In this document: positions 9,802-18,440 of the stretch, one piece after another
How the letters are laid out: each line of letters starts with the position of its first letter
How positions within the stretch are numbered: the stretch's first letter is position 1
Assembly (NCBI GenBank): GCA_003427395.1
Contig: BFEA01000187.1
Location: 2,494,620 to 2,529,657 of the forward strand
Origin: Chara braunii
Taxonomy: Eukaryota > Streptophyta > Charophyceae > Charales > Characeae
DNA: 35,038 nucleotides
Direction of reading: 5' to 3'
Notes under the pieces: generated by a model
Database searches by the model: none
Told to the model about the DNA's origin: nothing
The model's input: only the letters and a program-made list of their open reading frames with translations
Made by a program: the position numbers and the translations under genes

Positions 9802-10133
9802 GGAAGCTTCCAGGCAAGAGCTTAGAAGTTCCCTGAAGTTTCCCTGTAGGGAAACAGACTGGGGCCTGTAGGCCCTGTCAGAAGGAAGCTTCCAGGCAAG
9901 AGCCTGGAAGTTTCCTTGTAGGGAAACAGGCTGGGGCCTGTAGGCCCTGTTAGAAGGGAGCTTCCAGGCAAGAGCCTGGAAGTTTCCCTGTAGGGAAACA
10001 GGCTGGGGCCTGTAGGCCCTGTCAGAGCCTGGAAGTTTCCCTGTAGGGAAACAGGCTGGGGCCTGTAGGCCCTGCCAGAAGGAAGCTTCCAGGCAAGAGC
10101 CTGGAAGTTTCCCTGTAGGGAAACAGGCTGGAG
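9802..10133. repeat. tandem array of multi-hairpin units (~73 bp)
   Basis: Four full units start at 9802, 9884, 9957 and 10081, and a truncated one at about 10024. Each full unit is a string of inverted repeats: GGAAGCTTCC (self-complementary), CCAGGC-AAGA-GCCTGG, GTTTCCC-TGTA-GGGAAAC and GGGCC-TGTA-GGCCC. Two of the loops are the same tetranucleotide, TGTA. Unit 1 carries an insertion of about 10 bp, and its second stem is degraded (GCTTAG). Long frames crossing the array on the minus strand only translate the repeat and are not treated as genes. Confidence 0.85.
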
Positions 10134-10140
10134 GTCCGAG

Positions 10141-10160
10141 ACGGGCCCTGCAAGGCCCGT
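10141..10160. repeat. terminal hairpin of the array
   Basis: ACGGGCC, loop CTGCAA, GGCCCGT: a perfect 7-bp stem closing the array on its right side. From 10161 to 10940 no gene is seen. Confidence 0.75.
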
Positions 10161-10940
10161 GTGGCTGCACAGTATGCCACACTCTAGCTTGCCTTTTTTT
10201 AATGAGTGTATCCTTTGTCGTGACATACTTGTTTGAGAAATTATCCAGCGCTTTTCGCCTTGACACACAGGGTTTGAACGGGAACAAAGTAAACCTGTGT
10301 TCTACAAGTGAAAACAGGAAGGACACAGAACTTGTTTCCTGTAATCAGAATTTTAAGTATTGATCTGGTTGGCATCAGGACTTAATGAGCTTGAGTAGGG
10401 ACTGACCGCGAATCAGATGCCGAAATTTTCAAGTGAAAACCAAACTTTGGACTCTAGCTCTGTCAGGTTTCTAGTTGAAACAACACTATGAAAGTGACTA
10501 CTCTTCGGACCAGGAGCTGGCAGACTGTATTTGAGGCTGAGATATTGAGCCCAGAGTGCTAAGGTTGATACCGCGTGACACATAAGTGGCAGAACACGTA
10601 GCAATTAGCCACACTCGGATTCGTGGCCTGAGTCAGGCCGAACTGAGAACAACAGACCCAGGGACACGAAGCTTAGTATAACGGTACTGTATTGAGACTC
10701 AGAATGAGGGATTGAGTCAGGGAGTGGTCAGTGCTGTCCTCCGCCAACAACCATTCATGTCACCTACAACCCCCAACTCAGAAGGGCACCGATCTAGTCT
10801 AAACTGAAATCCAACGTTTACACAGCTACCCTTGGAAATCCGAGGGGATGCCCGGAATGACAAACGAGTGGAGACAAACTAAAAGGTTAAGTTTTATCTA
10901 CCTAGGCTGTGAGTCACTGTAAAGAAGTAAAGAGAAAATC

Positions 10941-11192
10941 ATGGGGGATGAACGCAAACTGAGGATAACTTACTCTCTCTGTTTAGACAGGGGAGACAGT
11001 TGGGAGGAGAGGATAATCAGCAATATCCGGCGTATCAGTGGGCTAGTGAGAGGAGAAGCACTAGACCTAGTGAGGGATCAGAAATCTATTGAGTATTCGT
11101 TTTACATCCACGGACAAGACGGGAAGTTACACAGTACTTACTCGTTTACTGAGACGGTTGAACAGGCCAGAGCGAAGGCTGAGAGAGCATGA
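10941..11192 (+). CDS. hypothetical small protein, 83 aa
   Basis: ATG in a strong context (AAATCATGG) opening an 83-codon frame. No known family is recognised. It is charged and soluble-looking, with no membrane segment. It has a Tyr-rich beta-like pair (LRITYSLCLDRG and IEYSFYIHGQDGKLHSTYSF) and ends in a helix, VEQARAKAERA. The beta pattern and helical ending loosely resemble the frame at 5905 and may mean a shared fold or duplicated ancestry, but the similarity is too weak to assert. The gene at 12210 lies about 1 kb downstream on the same strand. Confidence 0.3.
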   Translation: MGDERKLRITYSLCLDRGDSWEERIISNIRRISGLVRGEALDLVRDQKSIEYSFYIHGQDGKLHSTYSFTETVEQARAKAERA

Positions 11193-12116
11193 GCACTTAC
11201 AGGCTTCTCTCTGAAGGACTTAGCCAATGGATCCAGTCAGAAAGTGACATGCAGCTTTAGTACTCAATGCTGTGGGTGGCTGTCAGGTGATGCACAACCA
11301 ATTCTCAGACTGCATTCAACTAGCTACGAGGTGACCCTCAATCTGTCCCATCAAACAACAATTAAGCAACCTGCAATCAGCGTTCAAACCATGCCTGATC
11401 AATACTCAGCCAGTGAATGAACTTGCAGTATGCTCTCTTCCGCTGTAACTATGGACCGAACTCAAGGGGTCTTTAGTGGTCGACGGTGAGAGTAAAAAAA
11501 AAAAAAAAGAGATTTCGAGAGTAGGTCTCACGATACAGAAAAGGACAGACTAGCAAAGAGGGGACTACAAGGCGATACTCAGGTGACATTTGGACAATAC
11601 TTTGACAGTGTGCCGCTCACACTCGGAATGGTGCTCAGTACCCTACTTAGTGACAACTACCTTAGCAGACTTTGCACTCTGCAGACTTTGTGCTCAGCAT
11701 CTAACGGCCAAAGCCAACGAATCCGAAATCAGTTGTTCTATAGTTATAATCAAATGTACTTTCCAGCAGATGGTAACAATTTCAGAATTTTACCATCAAG
11801 GGACTAGTGAGCCACAGTTTTATCCAATCAGCAATCAGTCGGTTTCCTTTTAATCAGTAATCAACCAGTTTTCTGGTCAGCAATTATTTCGTCTCTTGAT
11901 CTGAAGCTAATCATCTTTCAGAGCGTCATTCAGTCAACACCCTCAAACAATGCTCAGATCTTAGTTTGCAGTCAAACAGCAGTCATTCCACATTCGGTCA
12001 GCATCCTAATCAGCATTCAGAAAAGGTATTCAGATCAGCAATCAGATCAGCAATCAGAACAATCTGAACAGCACTCAGTTCAACGACCCAAACAACATCC
12101 TGGGAGCGGCATCTAG
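11193..12116. other. no gene; TCAG-rich degenerate repeat at 11813-12090
   Basis: Contains a 14-A run near 11494 and, from 11813, a loose ATCAGCAATCAG/CATTCAG pattern repeated many times. Translated frames here are Gln/Ser-rich shadows of that pattern. Confidence 0.5.
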
Positions 12117-12209
12117 AACGGTCTTCAAAGGGCATTCAAGCAACAGGCGCCGTTTGGTCAAGCGGACCTTTTCTTTTTTTCACCCGGAGGTAGCTATCTG
12201 CTTAAACAT

Positions 12210-12869
12210 ATGAGAGAGATCAACCTCATTACGGTTGACCAGCGGGTCCTTGACAGCCTCAACCAGTTGGCCCTAAAAGAATGTTTCCCCTACAAATATG
12301 TTAGAATCGATGGTTTCAAGCGTGAAGATCTGTCAATCTTCATTGCTCTCACATAATTTGCAGAAGGTACGGTCAAAGATCTGTGGATCTATCTAAAGAA
12401 AGGGAATGAGGCTCATCCACATTTTGATGCAGTGTGGGCTGCAGCGGTCGGGTATGTGCAGTGGAAAGTTGAGAGGCTCCAGGGGAATACAAAGCTAGTC
12501 TACAGCTTTGGACCTAAGCTCTTCACTGACTATCCCAAGCCTCTGGTCTCTTACTGTCTCACTTATGGCTCCTATTGGGGTGGATTGACGGACTTGGCAA
12601 AGAGGTACATATCGCCTGCAGTGATTGACTACGAGGCTGTGACTGAGCCTTCAGAGTTTCCACACCTCAGGAGGGCATTTTTTCTCAGCCGTATCTCCCC
12701 ACGTTATGGGTTATGGGAGGAATTTTGTGCTATGCTTAACTTCCGCATTATGGGACTTGGCTGGAAGTGTCTGGAACTAGTGGGCTACAGGTGGCTTTAC
12801 ATTCAGAAGCCACAACCTCAGAGAGTACGGAGACATGGCAAGAAACCCAGACGACAGACAGCAAAGTGA
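12210..12869 (+). pseudogene. unknown Trp/Tyr-rich protein, 218 residues, one in-frame TAA
   Basis: One frame stays open from 12117 to 12866 except for a single TAA at 12354-12356. The first ATG is at 12210. Before the stop it encodes MREINLITVDQRVLDSLNQL and about 28 more residues; after it the frame continues without loss of character (FAEGTVKDLWIYLKKGNEAH). The protein is rich in Trp, Tyr, Phe and Leu (SYCLTYGSYWGGLTDLAKRY, FHLRR-like and LVGYRWLYIQKP stretches) and ends in a very basic tail (RRHGKKPRRQTAK). I recognise no family. The TAA is one transition from CAA (Gln). A possible poly(A) signal lies about 295 bp downstream. It could be a recently inactivated gene, a spliced gene with a small intron, or an element-encoded protein. 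Confidence 0.5.
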
Positions 12870-13163
12870 CCAATGGAGAGTGAAGTTTAGAGGGTTGAGT
12901 GATGACTCTTGATTGGTGCTGTCCATGTTCTCTTCTATATGTACTCCCTGAGACTAAAATGAGTTCTCATTCTTCCCTCATTCAATTGCCTCTGTCGTTG
13001 CTTGAGTCAGTCAGTCTTGCTTCTTGCATTGTTTTGCCTGATGATTGTCTCCTTGGATGATTCCGTCACAGTTCTCAAAATCAGACTGACATAATTGATG
13101 CATGCATAGCACCTTATGATTTTATGGTTATTGTTTGCATAATTCTCTGCTGTTCCGAATCAA

Positions 13164-13169
13164 AATAAA
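13164..13169 (+). terminator. candidate polyadenylation signal AATAAA
   Basis: AATAAA inside GAATC-AAAATAAAA-GATTC, about 295 bp after the stop of the 12210 frame. Plausible 3' end of that unit; weak on its own. Confidence 0.25.
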
Positions 13170-13404
13170 AGATTCCTAAGACCGGGGACCGGCGAAGACC
13201 GCAATTGAAGGGTCTCGCTCGAAGCCGGATGCACACAACAGGAAGGGATTTGCATTAATTAATTTACTTTATTTATTACAATTACATACAAAATCCTGTG
13301 TGACAGCCTGTTGGCTTTCCGGTCGCCTGAAGCGGTCCGACTGGAAAAAGTGCGACAGCGTGCGCGCAAGTATGGCCAAAGCCGTCGCACGCACACGCGC
13401 CACA

Positions 13405-14690
13405 CGCCCACGATGCCCCGCCCCGCTCCGCTCCCGGATTATATTGTCAAGATCCGGGATCTCGCTGCTGTCGGGGTTTGAACACAGGCAGCTACTGGGC
13501 TTGAGCGTGGGTAGCTGCTGTTGTAACACAGTCACCATACTGTGTGTATGGCTTTGTAGTGTGGCACGCTGCTGTTGTGGCACGCTGCTGTTGAAGAGGT
13601 GCGTGCCAGCTATTTACCCCCCCCCCCCCCCCCTTGCCGGTGAGCAGCGACCGGGCTGCTATTTGCCCCGCCCCCCCGCCCCTCCCCCTCGGTGGCAGTT
13701 GCTGCCTGTGCACGTGACCATCTGCAGTGGCACGTGGCAGCCTGCTCTGAAGACTGAAGACCCCCCTGGCTAGGGGGTTGCGCTACATTTTTTTTTTTTT
13801 ACTACTGCTGCCGCAACAGTTTCGCAGCAGCTCAAGATTTCGCCCCTGGCTAGGGGGCTGTATGACTGTGGCAGTAGGGTGGCTGATCAAGATCTCAACC
13901 AACCCTAGATTATCATCATAATCTTTTTATTGTTGTGGCATCAGGCCAGCAACACCTTGTGGATCTTGGTAGTGCTTTGCTCTAGGCCAACCAAGAGCCT
14001 AGTATTATCTCTCTCCACTAACCTACTCTCCCCCAACCCCTTTTCTCCCCTCCCCCATCATCAAATAATCCTTTCTAACTCTACCATTACCCCCCTCCTC
14101 CCACCTCTCTCTTCACTCATCTCCCACCACCTTTTTCTCTCCTCTCCTCCATACTAATCTCATCTCCCCCATCTCCCACTTCACTTTTTTTCTCTCTCTC
14201 ACCTATTTCTCTCTTCTTCATGACTTTGTCATCCCCTTGCCCCCCCCCAACTTCAATTTTTTTTGTTTTTCTTCTTTTCTCTTTTTCTTTGATTTAAATC
14301 TTTTCATTTCTCAAAAAGTTCGAATTATCTTATTCCCCCCAACTCCTTTCTCATTTTCTGATTTTTTTTTTTTTTTTTAAATTCAAATTTCTTTGCGGCA
14401 CCCTTAAATCTGATTACGAGTTGGTCATTCTTGCTTTCAACACACATTTCGACCCCGTGGGGTTAACGAAGTGTTGCCGAAATTTTATGTTTTTCTTTCA
14501 CTTGGTATTTTTCAGCACATTTTGACCCCTTGGGGTTAGCGAAGTGCTTGCAAAACCTTCTTATTTTACTTAGCCTTTCTTCTTGACGGCACACTTCGAC
14601 CCCATGGGGGTAACGAAATGCTGCCGAAATTTTTGAAAAATCAGATACTTCATTTTTTTCCACCTCCTCATCTACTTATTTATTTATGTA
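13405..14690 (+). repeat. long dispersed direct repeat, copy 1
   Basis: Colinear with 22216-23514. Shared landmarks include GTCAAGATCC, GTCGGGGTTTGAAC, a poly-C patch, CTGGCTAGGGGGCTG hairpins, GGTGGCTGATCAAGATCTCA, a pyrimidine-rich CTCCCCCAACCCC stretch and the CCCCATGGGG hairpin units. The two copies lie either side of the chromovirus at 15261-20114 and could be its LTRs, or two insertions of another non-coding repeat. I could not define TG/CA ends or a target duplication. Confidence 0.75.
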
Positions 14691-14830
14691 TTTATTTATT
14701 ATTTATTTATTTTTTGAATTTTTTTAATTAACTACATTTTGAAACCTAGTGTGCTTATTTTGGTCTCTCCTTTCCCTTGGCACATTCTTGACCCCATGGG
14801 GGGTAGGGAAATGCTGCTGAAAATTCTAAA
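14443..14830. repeat. hairpin repeat GGCACACTTCGACCCCATGGGG..., four units
   Basis: Units start near 14443, 14516, 14588 and 14783. The best one (14587-14626) pairs CGGCA with TGCCG on the outside, TTCG with CGAA, then ACCCC with GGGGT around AT. Each unit is followed by the constant tail GCTGCCGAAATTT or a variant. The DNA from 14690 to 15000 between and after units is AT-rich TTTA-type simple sequence. Confidence 0.75.
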
Positions 14831-15023
14831 AACATAAATATTATTTTTCTTTTCATATTTTTTTTCCTTATTTCTTTAATTATTTTTATTATTTCTTCAC
14901 TTCCTTATTTATTTTTATTTTTCTCTCGAAATTTCACTGTTTATTTATTTATTTTTCTTCCGTCTTCACCCCCAATACTTGCTATTTTATTTTATTGATC
15001 AGGTCACAGGTACCCTACCCTAA

Positions 15024-15090
15024 CCACTCAAACTCCGGTTAGGGTTTTCTTAGGGTTTTTATAGGGTTAGGGTTTTCCCTAACCCCCTTA
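15024..15090 (+). repeat. telomere-like TTAGGGTTTT patch
   Basis: CCCTAACC, then GGTTAGGGTTTTCTTAGGG, TTTTTATAGGGTTAGGGTTTT and CCCTAACCCCC: degenerate plant-type telomeric motifs in both orientations within 70 bp, just upstream of the chromovirus gag. It may be an interstitial telomeric remnant or telobox-type promoter sequence. Confidence 0.5.
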
Positions 15091-15260
15091 CATTCCCTTC
15101 TCATTCTACCATCCTGGATCCGAACCAGCCTTCCCCCTTTGACGGTGTCCACGCTCGATTTACTAGTGTCGGTCGTCACCTTCTATCGCAGACCTCCCCC
15201 TACGCCCTCCGCTCACGAGGACCTCCTCCGACCCTCTCTAGTCCGGCCCGTTACCTCCCC

Positions 15261-17302
15261 ATGGCCGACGACGTGTCACAAGCTGCCGAGGCGACGGTGA
15301 CCTCGGCATCGGGCTCCGCAGCCATGCCGACGGACCAGAGTCATCAGCCCCAGGGGGATCTGCACACCCTCATTACCTCCTTCCTTACGCCCTTACAAGC
15401 GCAGATGGCGACTCTTGCCGCTGGCCTGTGGAAACTCCAGGACGTTGGTCGTCCTTCCTCTCCTCACTCTCTCTCTTCTCCTAACTCCCAGTCCGGGTCC
15501 CCGGTCCTTTGACATGGTGGCCACGACGAAGCTTCCTCCTCCGTTGCCCCCAACCCGGCCATCCTGGTGACCGTCTATGCCCCTAGCGCGACGGCCGCCA
15601 CGAGCCAGACCTTCCCCCACTCTACGGGCGCACCCGCCCAGATTCTGGTCACTACGGCCACGGTACCACAACCGACTGTTGTGGTCTCAGCTTTTTCGGA
15701 CGCCCCGCTTCTCCCTTCCCTTCGCACGACCGCAACGCCACCTGACTCTCCCCCCGTGGGATGATCCGCGCCACTCGTGCGTCCACTTCCCCCACTCTTC
15801 CTCCTGCCACTCCTCGCTCGATCTACGTTCGACGTCTCGAGGACGAGCTTGCCCAGACCCGGGCCGACATTGCCCTCTTATGCCTTCAGCCACCCCTCAG
15901 GGCCTACCCTCACAGGTGGCCGTGCCTTCGGGCGCACCCCCTTCTTCCTCTACTCTTCCATTCTTCAAGTTGCCGACTCACTTCCCCCGCCCTACACCCC
16001 CTCCACCCCCATCCTACCTCCTTCTTATTCCCTCGACTGCTGCGACCTCTTCTACCGCAGCTCCCTCGCAGCCCGCCGCTGTTCCCTCCGCCGCTCCACC
16101 GTGCGGCCCGGACGGACAATCAGCTGCACCCACTTCTCCAGGACCTGCGCCGACTTACTCGGTCGTAGTGCAGACCTCTGCTCCCCGCTCGCCGTCAAAA
16201 CGGTGGCTCACCACTCGTCCGCTTGACGGGCATTGCTTTGTATAACGGTACAGGCATACGCGTGTCTCGGTGGCTACAATCTGCCACCCGCACGCTCCAG
16301 CTCATGGGCGCCCCTCCCGACACATGAGTGACTCACCTCTCCACGCGCCTGCGTGACAGTCCTTTTGATGCCTAGGAGGATTTCTACGCTTACTCCCTTC
16401 GTGAGGATCAGACTCCGGCCTTCATGGATTTCCAGGCGTTCCTCGAGGATCACTTTGAAGCCCGACATGACGTGACTGACGCCTTCGAGCGTGTCGTCAC
16501 TACACGCTGGTCCGACTCTGGTGGCGCTGCCGGCCTGGATCGCCACATCCATGTCTTTTAGGACACCCGCCTCATTTGTGATGTGGCGTTCCTTCTCGAA
16601 GCTGCCCTTATCGATCGTTTCTTGGCCAACCTTCCCCTTGAGTACCGCTCCGAGTTATGGCGGTACGAGTTCACATCGGCCCCGCAGGCTTACGAGGTCG
16701 CCAGGGACCATCAACGGATGAGGGCCCGTCTTCAACACACTTCCTCCTCCCAGCCTCAGCGTATTGGTTACGCCCCCTCTTCCTCTCATGACACTTCTCA
16801 ACACCGCTCCCCTTTCTGCGGTCACCCCCGTCGTTCCGCGCAGTAGGGCCGCCACTTCTCGCGCCGCTTCAGCACGCTCGAGTATGGTGAGCAGGACGTT
16901 GTTGCCCCGCTGTCGTCAGAGGGTGACCATAGCGATGACCTCGACCTCGGTGAGGTGGTCCACTACCACTTGGAGGACTCTACTCTCCCTATGGCCGAGC
17001 GTCTCCAGCTCATCCTCTCCGCCCTCTCCCGGGCACGCAGTCGCTTCGGTCAAGTTGGCGCGTCGCCCCCGAGGTCCCTCAACAGGACCTTCCTCAGGGC
17101 TTTGTCCCTCCTCGGTGTCTTTTCCGCTGAGAAGCGCGCGGCTATTTTGGGCCGGCGTGGGTGTTTGCGCTGCCGCCAGGACGGTCATACCTCCTCGTGG
17201 TGCCCTTACACCGCTGCCCTCGACCGCCATTACGGTGACCTTTCCCGCCAGCGTCGTGCTCAGTCCCCCGCCGGCGCCTCGCATCCTTGTGGTGCCTCCT
17301 AG
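15261..17302 (+). pseudogene. gag: chromovirus Gag relic
   Basis: Starts at an ATG encoding MADDVSQAAEATVTSASG in an Ala/Ser/Pro-rich N-terminal part with TGA stops at 15510 and 15764. A frame change follows, to a coiled-coil-like piece (YVRRLEDELAQTRADIALL, from 15824). After a Pro/Ser-rich stretch in a third frame, the capsid part is readable from about 16364 (DFYAYSLREDQTPAFMDF, LANLPLEYRSELWRY). It crosses three in-frame TAG codons (16373, 16559, 16844), each one transition from CAG. The CCHC knuckle CLRCRQDGHTSSWC lies at 17162-17203, and the frame ends at 17302. It is non-functional as it stands. Confidence 0.85.
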
Positions 17303-17547
17303 CCATGGTGTGTACACCTGTGCCCTCCTCAGTAGGGGGTTTTCCGACATCTTCGTCGTGGTTCGCCCCTTTCACTACTTGAGCTGAGGTATTGTAGGAC
17401 CCGGCAGAGTGTACTCTGCCCTCTGTCGCAGTACCGTCTGCGTCTCCACAGACCATCGTCTTCCCTCCGACCCCCCTGCAACTACCGACGCGTCGAGCCA
17501 TTCGCTAAGCCCGTTGCAGTGAGCAGCTTGCAACTCGCGAGGACGTT

Positions 17548-18440
17548 GTGTCCTCTCTTCTGGACTGGAGCATGCTCCAGGCTCGTAAGGAGCGACTCAC
17601 CCTCCATGTCGCTGCACTGCATCGTCTTCTCACCATCCTCTCTGGTCCTGATCGCACCCTCCCTATCATTCCAGTACGACTAGGGACCTCCACGAGGGTG
17701 TACTCAGCGTTCTGGGATTCCGTTTCTCAGGGCGACTTCATTCACCCACGCGTTGTGAAAGCAGCCCGCTTACCTACGACAGGGTCTCCGACTCTCATCT
17801 CTATCACCCTAGGGGATGACAAGACCCAACGCTTCTTCGATGAGACGGTCATCGACCTCCCTTTCTTCCTCACCCTTGAGCCGACCGATCATTCCCCGGC
17901 ATCCCATCGCCACTGCTCCTCTGCACATTTCGATGTGATGGAGACAGGGTACGATTTCATTCTTGATACTCCGTGGTCTCGTCGGTTCCGCAGCACCGAG
18001 GCCGATTGGGCGACCTACACTCTCGTTCTCAAAACGAAGTGTGGAGAGACGCATCACGTACCTTTCATAGGTACCAGTGCGACACCACGCCCCGATCCTC
18101 CTCCCCCGTAGCCTTTCATGCCCACACCATCTCCTACAATCACTGCCACCTCGCCTAGGCAGTTCGCTTACTTCATCCGACAGGACGACGTCACCTTCTT
18201 TATGGTGAACGTTACGGATCTCTTACACTATGATCCACCCTGTCCCGACGTTGAGCTCATCCCTCTCGAGCCAGATCCTCCTTTTATCTCCATGACGCCC
18301 ATCTCTACTTCCCACCCCCCGCCGTCCATCGAGTCCACCCCGTCGTCACATGCTGATGCAGACGCTGAGGAACTCGCACGATATACGGCTGACCTGGACC
18401 CCGCAATTTGTGACCTCATTCGAGAGTACCATGACGTTTT
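17548..18440 (+). pseudogene. chromovirus protease relic and lead-in to RT
   Basis: Two blocks in one frame, 17548-18111 and 18118-18440, separated by a stop near 18109. The retropepsin loop is degenerate: DSVSQGDFI at 17716-17742, where families normally have D[ST]G[AS]; the Gly after Asp-Ser/Thr is Val here. The second motif reads DFILDTPWSRRF, with Asp in place of the usual Gly of LGTPW. The second block runs through a Pro/Ser-rich linker into LIREYHDVF at about 18418, the conserved segment before RT. Homology then stops at a T-run near 18440. Confidence 0.7.

Noticed and set aside
9550-10326. 258-codon minus-strand frame across the hairpin array
   Set aside because: It is the translation of the tandem repeat (repeating FPTGKLPGS-like and VSLQGNFQA-like words) and includes ambiguous codons. 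The DNA-level hairpins explain the sequence.
15577-16245. 222-codon Pro/Ser-rich plus-strand frame as an independent gene
   Set aside because: It overlaps the decayed chromovirus gag; its C-terminal half is probably gag read in a shifted frame and its N-terminal half a shadow.
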